Translations under genes and position numbers: made by a program
Part shown: piece after piece, positions 11,354-23,505 of the stretch
Layout of the letters: every line of letters begins with the position of its first letter
How positions within the stretch are numbered: position 1 is the stretch's first letter
The notes under the pieces: generated by a model
Database searches by the model: none
What the model saw: only the letters and a program-made list of their open reading frames with translations
What the model was told of the DNA's origin: nothing
Assembly: GCF_901000735.1 (NCBI RefSeq)
Contig: NC_081542.1
Location: forward strand, 14,015,134 to 14,079,133
Reading direction: 5' to 3'
Length of the DNA stretch: 64,000 nt
DNA from: Corylus avellana
Taxonomy: Eukaryota; Streptophyta; Magnoliopsida; Fagales; Betulaceae

Positions 11354-12588
11354 ATGGGGATAAAGCTGAAACCCAAAGAAATACAACTTCTCCTCGAAAA
11401 ACTTTACAAGAAAGCAAGCGGAGAATCAGAAAGCGACATCCCTGAATGCAACTTATACGGCGAGAAAGAGCCGTGGCAAATATGGGAGGAGGCAATATTA
11501 GCATCGGCATGCATGCAGGGTGGTGGTGCCACCGCCGCCGCCATGTTAATGAACCAAAAAGAAGTTTGCGTCTTCACAAAGGTGAAGAAGAAGACCCTCA
11601 ACAGCTCGCGTATTGACCAGACAGTGGGAATCGGCATGTGGAAAATGGAGGACACCGGCGTCACGATTTATGGTAATGCGACTACTAATGAAGGAACTAC
11701 TACGGAGCTTGTTGGAATCAGAAAAAGGTTTCGGTATGAGAGTAAGATGGTCCATCACGACCGTTGGATCATGTACAAGTATGCCCTTCAACCCTCCATG
11801 CTCACCCATGCAAAAGTAAATATTCATTAACCAACTTTACTTCTTTTTTCTTTTATTATTTCGTAAATTTTTGTTTCACAAGTTAATTTCTATCGGACAG
11901 AGTTTTCTTTCAAACTGGGTTCGAGGAACTTCCTTCAACCCCGCTATAAAAATGACATGTGTTCTATTTTAAAAACATGTGACATGCACATAAGTTTTTA
12001 ATATTATTTATTCCAACTTTGCTCCTACTATTAAAAAACATACGCATCTCACATGTTCAAATGACAACTCTGTCCATTTCTAAATTATGTGTTACCATCC
12101 CATGAGTTTGTGACATATTTCTTAAAATAATAAATGACGCAACATTTAGAAACCAATTTTTGAAAATAAAATTTAAGATGTGTAGCAGTTCTCTATTGCT
12201 TTTAGAGCACTCATGAACAAAGTATAATTTCAGTTAACTTCAATGTTCTTATTTATGCTTTGTGACTTGCATGCAGTTTCAAAATTACGTGCTTTGTCAG
12301 ATCAAGAAGATGGAGGGATCAGAAAAGAAGAGGAAACCAGAAGAAGAAGAAGACAGGCTAGATCAGATCCTAACACTGAACCATATTGGACATCATGATG
12401 ATGAGAAGGAGGAGAATATGAGGTTGACCAATATTGGACATGATGATGGCAGTCATATATTTATTGACTTGTCTAACTCTGATGACCAAATTGTCGACAA
12501 TATTATTGAAACTAGTGCATCGGTGCCGATGGATGAGAAACAATCCAACAATTCACCGGAATCGAACTTTGACAACCATACAAACTAG
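11354..12588 (+). CDS. Divergent NAC-like protein, unit 1, early stop (257 aa)
   Basis: Two exons, 11354-11815 and 12277-12588, with a GT-AG intron at the conserved NAC position before subdomain E. Exon 1 encodes a degenerate NAC fold: KPKEIQLLLEKLYKK (weak subdomain A), IPECNLYGEKEPWQIW (B), a reduced DNA-contact region around GIGMWKMEDTGV (C/D) and WIMYKYAL. Exon 2 begins FQNYVLCQIKK (E), then a basic EKKRK stretch and an acidic tail. The ATG at 11354 is chosen because a TAA lies in frame just upstream. A TAG replaces the Trp codon that units 2 and 3 use at this place, removing the last 41 residues; the lost part stays open to 12711. Function is probably nuclear, but DNA binding is doubtful. 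Possibly a decaying copy. Confidence 0.75.
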
Positions 12589-13482
12589 GCAAAAGCATTC
12601 GCTGCGGAGTTAATAGAAGGTCAATCACACCTTCTGCATGAGTCAGAGATTGAGATGTTGCCCAATACTGCCTATTTTCTTGATAATTCAATTAATTCCC
12701 AATTTTTATAAAAATGATAGGTTTTCTTTTTTTTTTCTTCTTTTGGTCTGTAAATCAAAGAAAGAAAGACATTATCAAAGATTTTTTTTTTTTTATTAAT
12801 TTTTTTTTTTTTTTTTGTTAGGACAATGGGATGTTTTTATCAAGACAGTGCTTGTGAGTCGGACAAAATTTTGACGGAGGTATTAAATCGGTTATATTGA
12901 TAACATAAATATCCGAATTGAAAATTTTAAAATTATAACTATATTTTGAATAGTCGAACAATATAATGTAGGTTGTATGCATTATTTTATGGTTTAGTTA
13001 AGTCTGGTGTTACCTTGGTACCAAGGGTTTATAGTGCGAAAGGCACAATAATGCCTATTTTCTTGATAATTCTATAGATTCCCAATCATTATATAAATGA
13101 TAGGCTTTTTTTTTTTTTTTTTTTCTTTCTTTCTTTCTATTTGGTATGTAAATTAATGAGAGACTGCAGTATCAAAGTCCCAGGCAAAAATATATATGTC
13201 GCTTTATTTATTTTATTTTATTTTTTGTTTTAACGAGATGATGATTTAAAGACATGCACCTCTACAACACTTTGTGTTCAACAATATTTACAAACACTTG
13301 ACTCTCAATAGAATTACAACTTTTTTATGATTCTGCACTTGCAATCACATGATCATACATATAAGCAATTTGTTTTTATTAATTACTTGGTACGCTGATG
13401 CGGCGCGGGCTGATTGAGCTAGAAGCTTAGATTAAGTCCAAGTAAAGAAAGGAGTAGAACCACCGACTTATATATATATGAC

Positions 13483-14939
13483 TGTTAAGTGCCAAAATAT
13501 TCATAATTTAGTCATTAACTTATATTTGTTAATTCTTTAGTTTTGTTAGTTTGTGCTATTTTATTTCATTTTTGTATTTTCTTTGTTTTATAGGTCATGG
13601 AAGAAAAGATAAAGTTTCTGAAAAAGTTAAAACCTTAATGGGCAAATTGGGAAGACCTAGAAGATTTGGTTAAGTTTAACCAAATAAAGGAAATGATTAG
13701 ATCAGAATTTCTCAAATTGAAGTCAAAATTGGATTTGATTCAAATTTGGATTCTGCACATGTCTTGGTATTTTGACCATAACTTTCTGTTCAAATATCCT
13801 ATTGAGGTGATTCAAGTGGCACTGGAAAGCTAACTCAAATTACTACAAATCATTGTGAAATAACACTTTCCTAATTCTGGCTGAAGCTATGCCAAAATCG
13901 CCCCGCAATATAGGAACGCAATTCTGGACAATTCCTATTCCGATTTAGATTTAGGTTATCTATATCCTAATTGGACTAGGACTTAAATCTCCAAATTTTC
14001 TAGGATTACTAGGGCTTCTAGGACTCTTCTAAGCCATATAAATATACCTCTAAGCCTCACAATTCAATACACAATTTCAAGGAGACAACTTTGGGGAGAG
14101 GAATTGGAGGCTACTTCAAGGAGTCGTTTTTGGTTCTTTCTTTCCCTTTTCTTTTCTTTTATTTTAATTATGTATAATTAACTCTTTAGGAGGGCTAGAT
14201 TGAAGCCCTAATTATGTTTATTTAATATTTCAACATTGGCGCCTTTGTGAGAATTATATTGTGTCGCTTAACTTGATTAATTCATGTTTTCTTGAATTCC
14301 TAATATGTATGTAATTGGCCATTATATGCATGCGGTATGGATTAGTTAATTAAATCAATTTGGATGATAAAGTCCTAGGTTTAATAAGTGTAACAAAAGA
14401 AATCCACACCGGGTTTTTGGGTTAATCAACATGAGGAACCGGGAGTAGCCACCCATGCCCTAGGCCTCATGTGTTTGTTGATTTTCACAAATTTATGCTT
14501 TCTTAAAGAGCAACTTAGTAGACACCCGTACTAAATCATTTAAGAAATAAAAGAATTAGAGTAGACATTCATGCATAATTCATTGCTTAGGAAAATCAAT
14601 AGCTTAAGGAGTAGACACCCATACCCTTAGGTTGGCAAATATTAAGTATTCAAAATATGATTGGATCATTGGCATATTATTATATTATCAAAGTATGATT
14701 TGTGGTGGATATCAAAGCCCTACCTTTAGTTTTTCATGTATCTTTATATCTTTTTCTTTCTTTATCACAAATATGAATTTAGTGAAAATTTGATATTTTT
14801 ATCAATTCTAAAACAAAATCATCAATCCTCGTGGGATCAATCTCGTACTTGCTGCACTATACTATTGTTTGATCTTGTGCACTTGTGAGTAAAACGTACT
14901 AAATATTATCTATTAATTTAGGTAGTATTTGGCACAACA
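13483..14939 (+). mobile_element. Solo LTR, unit 2
   Basis: Begins TGTTAAGTGCCAAAATATTC and ends GTATTTGGCACAACA, a clear imperfect inverted terminal repeat. Flanks are ATGAC and TTGAC. Its length of 1457 bp and position 46 bp before the next ATG match unit 1, so the insertion predates the tandem duplication. Confidence 0.82.
14037..14044 (+). promoter_or_regulatory. LTR-borne TATA box, unit 2
   Basis: TATAAATA at the same place in the LTR as in unit 1, about 940 bp before the NAC-like start codon. Confidence 0.5.
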
Positions 14940-14985
14940 TTGACAGCCAAGGCCTCAATTAATCTTCTGAATCTAAATTTTGAGG

Positions 14986-16344
14986 ATGGGGATAAAGCTG
15001 AAACCCAAAGAAATACAACTTCTCCTCAAAAAACTTTACAGGAAAACAAGTGGAGAATCAGAAAGCGACATCCCTGAATGCAACTTATACGGCGAGAAAG
15101 AGCCGTGGGAAATATGGGACGAGGCAATATTAGCATCGGCATGCATGCAAGGTGGTGGTGCCGCCGCCGCCGCCACGTTAATGAACCAAAAAGAAGTTTG
15201 CGTCTTCACAAAGGTGAAGAAGAAGACCCTCAACAGCTCATGTATCGACCGGACGGTGGGAACCGGCGCGTGGAAAGGGGAGGACACCGGCGTCCCGATT
15301 TATGGTAATGCGACTACTAATGAAGGAACTACTACGGAGCTTGTCGGAATCAAAAAAAGGTTTCGATATGAGAGTAAGATGGTCTATCACGGCCGTTGGA
15401 TCATGTACGAGTATGCCCTTCAACCCTCCACACTCACCCATGCAAAAGTAATGTAACCAACTTTACTTCTTTTTTATTTTATTCTTTCATAAATTTTTGT
15501 TTCAAAAGTTTGTTTCTGTCGAACAGAGTTTTCTTTCAAACTGGGTTCGAGGAACTTCCTTCGACCCCGTCTATAAAAATGACATGTGTCCTTTTTTAAT
15601 AACATCTGACATGCACATGAGTTTTTAATATTATTTATTCCAACTTTGTTTCTACTATTAAAAAATATGTGCATCTCAGATGTTTAAATGACAACTCTAT
15701 CCGTTTCCAAATTATGTGTTCCCATCCCATGAGTTTGTGACATATTTCTTAAAATAATAAATGACGCATCATTTGGAAACCAATTTTTGAAAATAAAATT
15801 TAGGATGTGTAGCAGTTCTCTATTGCTTTTAGAGCACTCATGAACAAAGTTTAATTTCAGTTAACTTCAATGTTCTTATTTATGGTCTGTGACTTGCATG
15901 CAGTTTCAAAATTACGTGCTTTGTCGGATGAAGAAGATGGAGGGATCAGAAAAGAAGAGGAAACCAGAAGAACAAGAAGAAGAAGAAAGGCTAGATCAAA
16001 TCTTAACATTGAACCATATTGGACATCATGATGATGATGATGAGGAGAATACGAGGTTGACCAATATTGGACATAATGATGACGGTCATATATTTATTGA
16101 CTTGTCTGACTCTAATGAACAAACTGTCGACAATATTATTGAAACTAGTGCATCGGTGTCGGAGGATGAGAAACAATCCAACGATTCACTGGAATCGAAC
16201 TTTGACGACCATACAGACTGGGCAAAAGCATTCACTACGGAGTTAACGGAAGGTCAATCACACCTTCAGCAAGAGCCAAAGATTGAGATGTTGCCCAATA
16301 CTGCCTATTTTCTTGATAATTCTATTAATTCCCAATTTTTATAA
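14986..16344 (+). CDS. Divergent NAC-like protein, unit 2 (300 aa)
   Basis: Exons 14986-15447 and 15904-16344 join in phase (HAK|FQNYVLCRMKK). The fold follows NAC order: KPKEIQLLLKKLYRK, then IPECNLYGEKEPWEIW, VGTGAWKGEDTGVPI in place of the usual GYWKATGKDK-type segment, GIKKRFRYES, WIMYEYAL, and YVLCRMKK. A basic EKKRKPEE patch could serve nuclear import. The C-terminal half is strongly acidic and carries HIFIDLSDS, which resembles a SUMO-interacting motif, and ends EMLPNTAYFLDNSINSQFL. NAC proteins are plant transcription factors, but the key DNA-contact residues are poorly kept here. Promoter is probably the adjacent LTR. This copy has no visible break. Confidence 0.8.
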
Positions 16345-16990
16345 AAATGATAGGTTTTCTTTTTTTCTTCTTTTGGTCCGTAAATCAATGAAAGACAGTA
16401 TCAAAGATTTTTTTTTTTTTATTAATTTTTTTTTGTTAGGACAGTGGGATGTTTTTATCAGGACAGTGCTTGTGAGTCGGACAAAATTGTGACGGAGGTA
16501 TTAAATCGGTTTTATTGATAACATAAATATCCAAATTGAAAATTTAAAAATTATAACTATATTTTGAATAATCGAACAATATAATGTGGGTTGTATGCAT
16601 TATTTTATGGTTTAGTTCAGTTTGGTTTCACCTTGGTACCAAGGGTTTATAGTGTGAAAGACACAATGATGCCTATTTTCTTGATAATTCTATAAATTCC
16701 CAATCATTATATAAATGATAGGCTTTTTTTTCTTTTTCTTTTTTTTTTCTTTATATAAATGATCCGCTTTCTTTTAAAGACATGCACTTCCACAACACTT
16801 TGTGTTCAACAATATTTACAAACATTAGACTCTCAATAGAATTACAACTCTTTTATAATTCTGCACTTGTAATCACATGCTCAAACATATAAGCAATTTG
16901 TTTTTATTAATTACTTGGTACGCTCATGTGGCGCTGATTGAGCAAGAAGCTTAAATTAAGTCCAAGTAAAGAAAGGAGTAGAACCACCGA

Positions 16991-17027
<37 letters not shown>

Positions 17028-17028
17028 C

Positions 17029-18483
17029 TGTTAAGTGCCAAAATATTCATAATTTAGCCATTAACTTATATTTGTTAATTATTTAGTTTTGTTAGTATGT
17101 GTTATTTTATTTTCTTTTTGTATTTTATTTGTTTTATAGGTCATGGAAGAAAAGATAAAGTTTCTGAAAAAGTTAAAACCTTAATGGGCAAATTGGGAAG
17201 ACCTAGAAGATTTGGTTAAGTTTAACCAAATAAAATAAATGATTAAATCAGAATTTCTCAAATTGAAGTCAAATCGGATTTGATTCAAATTTGGATTCTG
17301 CACATGTCTTGGTATTTTGACCATAACTTTCGGCTCAAATATCCGATTGCGATGATTCAAGTGGCATTGGAAAGCTAACTCAAATTACTACAAATCATTG
17401 TGAAATAACACTTTCCTAATTCGGACTGAAGCTATACCAAAATCATCCCGCAATATAGGAACGCAATTCTGGACGAATCCTATTCCGATTTGGATTTAGG
17501 TTATCTATATCCTAATTGGACTAGGACTTAAATCTCCAAATTTTCTAGGATTACTAGGGCTTCTAGGACTCTTCTAAGCCATATAAATATACCTCTAAGC
17601 CTCACAATTCAATACACAATTTCAAGGAGACAACTTTGGGGAGAGGAATTAGAGGCTACTTCAAGGAGTCGTTTTTGGTTCTTTCTTTCCCTTTTCTTTT
17701 CTTTTATTTTAATTATGTATAACTAACTCTTTAGGATGGCTAGATTGAAGCCCTAATTATGTTTATTTAATATTTCAACATTAGCACCTTTGTGAGAATC
17801 ATATTGTGTTGTTTAACTTGATTAATTCATGTTTTCTTGAATTCCTAATATGTATGTAATTGGCCAGTATATGCATGCGGTATGGATTAGTTAATTAAAT
17901 CAATTTGGATGATAAAGTCCTAGGTTTAATAAGTGTAACAAAAGAAATCCACACCGGGTTCTTGGGTTAATCAACATGAGGAACCGGGAGTAGCCACCCA
18001 TGCCCTAGGCCTCATGTGTTTGTTAATTTTCACAAATTTATGTTTTTTTAAAGAACAACTTAGAAGACACCCATACTAAATCATTTAAGAAATAAAAGAA
18101 TTAGAGTAGACATCCATGCCTAATTCATTGCTTAGGAAAATCAATAGCTTAAGGAGTAGACACACATACCCTTAGGTTGGCAAATATTAGGTATTCAAAA
18201 TATAATTGGATCATTGGCATATTGTTATATTATCAAAGTATGATTTGTGGTGAATATCAAAGCCCTACTTTTAGCTTTTCATGTATCTTTATATCTTTTT
18301 ATTTATTTATCACAATATGAATTTAGTGACAATTTGATATTTGTATGAATTCTAAAACAAAATCATCAATCCTCGTGGGATCGATCTCGTACTTGTTGCA
18401 CTATACTATTGTTTGATCTTGTGCACTTGCGAGTAAAACGTACTAAATATTATCTATTAATTTATGTAGTATTTGGCACAACA
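17029..18483 (+). mobile_element. Solo LTR, unit 3
   Basis: Begins TGTTAAGTGCCAAAATATTC and ends GTATTTGGCACAACA; flanked by ATGAC and TTGAC. At 1455 bp it is very close to the unit 2 copy. A long TA tract (about 16994-17025) lies directly upstream, longer than in the other units. Confidence 0.82.
17582..17589 (+). promoter_or_regulatory. LTR-borne TATA box, unit 3
   Basis: TATAAATA at the same LTR position as in units 1 and 2. Confidence 0.5.
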
Positions 18484-18529
18484 TTGACGACCAAGGCCTC
18501 AATTAATCTTCTGAATCTAAATTTTGAGG

Positions 18530-19856
18530 ATGGGGATAAAGCTGAAACCCAAAGAAATACAACTTCTCCTTGAAAAACTTTACAAGAAAGCAAGCGAAGA
18601 ATCAGAAAGCGACATCCCTGAATGCAACTTATACGGCGAGAAAGAGCCGTGGCAAATATGGGACGAGGCAATATTAGCATCGGCATGCATGCAGGCTGGT
18701 GGTGCCGCCGCTGCCGCCACGTTAATGAACCAAAAAGAAGTTTGCGTCTTCACAAAGGTGAAGAAGAAGACCCTCAACAGCTCATGTATCGACCGGACGG
18801 TGGGAACGGGCGCGTGGAAAGGGGAGGACACCGGCGTCCCGATTTATGGTAATGCGACTACTAATGAAGGAACTACTACGGAGCTTGTCGGAATCAGAAA
18901 AAGGTTTCGATATGAGAGTAAGACGGTCCATCACGGCCGTTGGATCATGTACGAGTATGCCCTTCAACCCTCCACGCTTACCCATGCAAAAGTAAATATT
19001 CATTAACCAACTTTACTTCTTTTTTCTTTTATTCTTACGTTTTTTTTTAAAAAAAAACTGGGTTCAAGGAACTTCCTTCAACCCCGTCTATAAAAATGAC
19101 ATGTGTCTTATTTTAATAACGTGTGACATGCATATGAGTTTTTAATATTATTTATTTCAACTTTGTCCCTACTATTAAAAAACATGCACATCTCACGTGT
19201 TCAACTAACAACTCTGTCCGTTTCTAAATTATGTATTACCATCCCATGAGTTTGTAACATATTTTTGAAATTAATAAATGACACATTATTTAAAAAACCA
19301 AATAAAATTTAAGATGTATAGCAGTTCTGTATTGCTTTTAGAGCACTCATGAACTAAGTATAATTTCAATTAACTTCATTGTTCTTATTTATGGTCTGTG
19401 ACTTGCATGCAGTTTCAAAATTACGTGCTTTGTCTGATGAAGAAGATGGAGGGATCAGAAAAGAAAAGGAAACCAGAAGAAGAAGAAGAAGAGGAAGAAA
19501 GGGTAGATCAGACCCTAACACTAAACCACATTGGACATGATGATGATGAGGAGTATGAGAATACGAGGTTGACCAATATTGGACATGATGATGGCGGTCA
19601 TATATTTATTGACTTGTCTGACTCCGATGATCAAATTGTCGACAATATTATTGAAACTAGTACATCGGTTCCGGAGGATGATAAACAATCCAACGATTCA
19701 CCAGAATCGAATTTTGACATTCATACAGATTGGGCAAAAGCATTTGCTGCGGAGTTAACGGAAGGTCAATCACACCTTCTGCAGGAGCCAGAGATTGAAA
19801 TGTTGCCCAATACTACCTATTTTCTTAATAATTCTATTAATTCCCAATTTTTATAA
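18530..19856 (+). CDS. Divergent NAC-like protein, unit 3 (301 aa)
   Basis: Exons 18530-18991 and 19413-19856, with the same splice phase as the other units. Residues 1-154 form the reduced NAC domain (KPKEIQLLLEKLYKK, IPECNLYGEKEPWQIW, VGTGAWKGEDTGVPI, WIMYEYAL). Exon 2 starts FQNYVLCLMKK, then EKKRK and a run of eight Glu. HIFIDLSDSDD, with its hydrophobic core at about residues 218-222, is the cleanest SUMO-interacting-like motif of the three copies, and the Asp/Glu-rich tail could act as an activation region. The protein ends NSINSQFL like unit 2. It is intact, so this and unit 2 are the likely functional copies. Assignment to NAC rests on motif order, not on a database search. Confidence 0.8.
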
Positions 19857-20303
19857 AAATGATAGGTTCTCTTTTTTCTTCTTTTGGTTCGTAAAATCAA
19901 TGAAAGACAATATCAAAGATTTTTTTTTATTTGTTAGGACAGTGGGATGTTCTTATCAGGACAATACTTGTGAGTCGGACAAAATTGTGAAAGACACAAT
20001 AATGCCTATTTTCTTGTTAATTCTATAAATTCGCAATTATTATATAAATGATAGCCTTTTTTTTTTCTTTTTTTTTTTCTTTTTGGTATGTAAATTAATG
20101 AGAGACTACAGTATCAAAGTCCCAGGCGATAATATATATCTCCTTTTTATTTTATTTTATTGTTTTAACGAGATGATGATTTAATGACATGTACTTCCAC
20201 AACACTTTGTGTTCAACAATATTTACAAACATTTGACTCTCAATAGAATTACAACTCTTTTATAATTCTGCACTTGTAATCACATGCTAATATATATAAG
20301 CAA

Positions 20304-20643
20304 GTTGTAAAAGAATTGTAAGTGTTTAATTACGTACTCTAATATTAATAGATCGCCCTTAGGCATGCATGAAAATAATTAAATGGAAAGGAAAGACAAA
20401 ATTAAAAACAAAAATCACCCCAATAAACTTTAGGCCCAAAAAAATAAAAAAGAAGTTGCGTGGAAGAAACTCATAGGAGTAAGGGCATTAACAATAGATT
20501 CTTATAGGAAAAGGTATTTGCTCAGAAAAAAATATATATATATAGAGGAAAAGATATTTTCCTTTTTGCTTTTGGAAAGGAAATTTTGGAAATTTTTTCT
20601 TTAACCTTTAACCTTTTCTTTTCGGCTTATTTGGTCTCTGTTC
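20304..20643. other. Intergenic, no supported gene
   Basis: AT-rich spacer between the NAC array and the OTU5 promoter. No reading frame or repeat of note. Confidence 0.5.
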
Positions 20644-20783
20644 AGCCCATACGGACCAGGCCCGGCCCGGTCAGCCCATACATAACCGAGCCCTAACATA
20701 TTTTTCTTTTTAAAGAAAAGCAAAAATCCTGATATTAACAGAATATGCTGCAGAGAGTTCTTGGTTTCATGCGTAAACCCTAA
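20644..20783 (+). promoter_or_regulatory. OTU5 upstream region with site II-like and telo-box motifs
   Basis: AGCCCA occurs at 20644-20649 and 20673-20678, the reverse of TGGGCT (site II type). The telo-box AAACCCTAA lies at 20775-20783. In plants this pair is common upstream of constitutively expressed, growth-linked genes. A CT microsatellite leader (about 20806-20824) follows. A likely 5'-UTR intron starts at GTAAGA (20874) and ends before GATTGCTCAAATGG near 21976. Confidence 0.55.
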
Positions 20784-21985
20784 ACTCGAACCTTTTCTGT
20801 GGTATTCTCTCTCTCTCTCTCTCTCGTACTATCAGTTTTGTTGAGGCTTTTCTTCAGTTCCTTTTTTTGGTTGGTAAGAAAGCTTAGGAACATAAGAGAA
20901 AATTCTAGAAATTTTCAAACTGTGGTTTTGTTTTCTGATTTGACAAAGTTTGTAGCTGATTGCGTGTTTGTGACAGTATGTTGATTCCACATTTCTGTCC
21001 CTTCCCTTGTTTTAATCTTTAGAATGAACTAGACTACCGAAAGGATTGTGCTTTTAGAATCTGGAATTCAGCTTGATTTTTATTTGTGATGCATTGGTGT
21101 TGATGTTAATATTGATAATCTGAAAGTTGAAGATTGATTATGCTGAGTGTGGCCATCTGATTGCCCTTTTGATGAAATTGATGTACTTACCCTTGCTGTT
21201 ATTTCCTAATATAGCTGATGTTTTGGTTGGTCTACAAGGGATAGTTTCTTAGATACTCCTTGCTATATCAGGACAAGTTTCTGTGTTGAAAATAATTGTG
21301 AACCTTTGGTTGAAATGAACAGAAACCATGTTTTTTGTTAGATAATTGGCTGTGGTGGACGCACTAAATTTTCCTAACTGTGGTTTTAGTTGAATTTAGT
21401 GTTTTTGGGATATAAAATTATAAATGAACCATTTTTATATTTTTTTTCTGTGATACTTCATATCATTTGACTGTCAGAGGTCGATGTTCTTGATGCAGCA
21501 GCTGCCCATGGTACCAAATATATATAGTTTGAAATCGTCATGTGTTTGCGACAATCTTTGAATGGTATAGGTCTATATGTCATAACTACATGAAGCAAAG
21601 GTTTTTAATTCGTAAAATTCAGACAATTGTGATTCCAGGACTCACTAATATGTTAGAACGCTATGTTATGAACAAGTTGCACCATTTATCGAAATAGTTT
21701 CACAGGTGAAAACACAGTGCCTGATCTTCACAAGCATATTGCATTAGATCATGGAAAACTGTGTAAATACTAGCAGGTTGGAATTGAAGATAGCTTTTTA
21801 TACACTTTTGCAGTTGTTCACTGAACGGAGGTTTTCTCAATTTTATTTAATTAGATTGTATATATATTGTTTGCTATCCTTTTCAGGCCTATAATTGATC
21901 ATTTTAAAGTACTAGTTATTTGCATTGGGAAGGTTTGCATCTTGTGCTCTGCATTAATGTCTATCTTGTTTGCAGGATTGCTCAA

Positions 21986-23505
21986 ATGGATGACGCTCAA
22001 GAAATAGAGGATAAAACATCTGAAGCAACTTCTGATGATGATGCATCGCAAACGAAACAGGAAACTCGTGATGAAATGCTTGCTAGGCACAGGTGATTTT
22101 TTCATCACAAATCTAAACACTGATTTCATCTCTTAATGTTGATTCTTTTGTTTTGGAACAATGATGGTTTCTGGCTAGTTCCAAATTTTTCTTATTATAC
22201 CAGAGGTGAGGTTGTTTTAAAATAAACACATAGCCATGTTATGGTATACCAGAGGTGACGTTACCAATATCTTGTGTCCTTTTGCAAAAAGTTGTGGAGA
22301 AGAAAGACTTAATAATTTTTAATCAAGCACAAAGGGATATTGTAAGACAATAGCCTGATTCATACTTCGAACATTTGAATGCCCCTCAAGTTTGCCTTCA
22401 TGTCTATTATGTTGTGGGATAATGATCTAGTTTTATCAGTGGTGGGTTTGATTAGAGCATGCCATCAAGCACACTTTGCTCTGTAAAGCAGTGGTTGAAG
22501 AGTAGTTCTTTTTTCTTATTTTATCATCTTGTAGTAGGAGGGTAATTGAGGCTTGTCACTTAAGAATTGCTGGATTTCAAGTTTCAGCTTTTTTCTGATT
22601 CTCATGTTACTTCACAATGACTATTATTTTTGTGTAGGAAAGAGATATCACAACTGCAGAACAAGGAAATTGAACTGAAAAAGGCAGCAGCCAAAGGTAG
22701 CAAAGCTGAACAGAAAGCTAAGAAGAAGCAGGTGGAGGAAGATATCTCTCAACGTTCTACTAAGCTTAAAGAAAAACAGGCTGAAGAACTTGCTTCATTA
22801 GGCTATGTCAGTAATGATGGAGGTGGAAAGAGCAACATTGACAATTTGGTGAAAGCCATAGCTGGGGTTTCTGTTACAAGTCAACCTGACCAATCAAAGC
22901 CCAGCAAGGGTGCAAAGAGGCGAGGGAAAAGAGCTCAGCAAGAAGCAGAAAGAGAGCAAAGAATTCAGGAAGAGCAGAGCAACATTGTGAGTGAACGAAT
23001 GATTGAAAATGAGAAATTGGAAAAAAAGCTTGAACCCCTTGGTTTGACTGTTAACGAAATAAAGCCGGATGGCCACTGCCTCTACCGAGCTGTTGAGGAC
23101 CAGTTAGCCCTCTTATCTGGTGGTTTATCTCCTTATATGTACCAAGAGCTTCGAGAAATGGTGGCTACTTATATGAGGACACATTCGTCGGATTTCCTCC
23201 CATTTTTCCTTTCAGATAATGTGATAGAAGATGATTCCAATAATTCACTTGCAGAGAGATTTGAGAATTACTGTAAAGAAGTGGAGTCAACAGCGGCATG
23301 GGGAGGACAACTAGAACTTGGTGCTTTAACTCACTGCCTTAGAAAACATATCATGATATTTTCAGGGTCATTCCCTGATGTTGAGATGGGGAAGGAGTAC
23401 AAATCTGATGGTGGAAATGGTTCATCAAAATCAAGCATCAAGCTATCATACCATAAGCATGCATTTGGGCTTGGTGAGCACTACAATTCTGTGGTCCCAA
23501 TTTGA
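21986..23505 (+). CDS. OTU5: OTU-domain deubiquitinase, OTU5/OTUD6B type (324 aa)
   Basis: Cysteine protease that removes ubiquitin; the plant OTU5 and animal OTUD6B group. Coding exons are 21986-22092 and 22638-23505; the join restores [12 protein letters not shown]. The N-terminal half is charged and coiled-coil-like ([10 protein letters not shown] to [10 protein letters not shown]), typical of this subgroup. The catalytic region shows [10 protein letters not shown] with Asp180 and Cys183, and the C-terminal [10 protein letters not shown] with His317. ATG at 21986 follows a probable 5'-UTR intron, and MDDAQEIED is a plausible start. It faces SMG9 tail to tail. A second, 5'-incomplete copy after the scaffold gap is probably the other allele. 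It differs by at least Leu/Phe in GLTVNEIK. Confidence 0.93.

Larger units (their letters stand above)
9702..20303 (+). repeat. Tandem array of three LTR + NAC-like units
   Basis: Three head-to-tail units start near 9702, 13368 and 16897, of about 3.67, 3.53 and 3.41 kb. Each has the same order: a short leader (ATTACTTGGTACGCT...), a TA dinucleotide tract, a solo LTR, a two-exon NAC-like gene, and a 3' region with T-rich tracts. Units 2 and 3 share substitutions against unit 1 in both LTR and protein, so they look like the later duplication. Unit 2 lost about 100 bp near 16745 and unit 3 lost about 170 bp near 19988, each relative to unit 1. The 3' flanks (12712-13368, 16345-16897, 19857-20303) hold no other gene. 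Confidence 0.9.

Noticed and set aside
9830..20303. NAC genes as cargo captured inside LTR retrotransposons sharing LTRs
   Set aside because: Each NAC gene keeps an intron, no primer-binding site follows the LTR, and the leader before each LTR is also repeated, so DNA-level tandem duplication is simpler.
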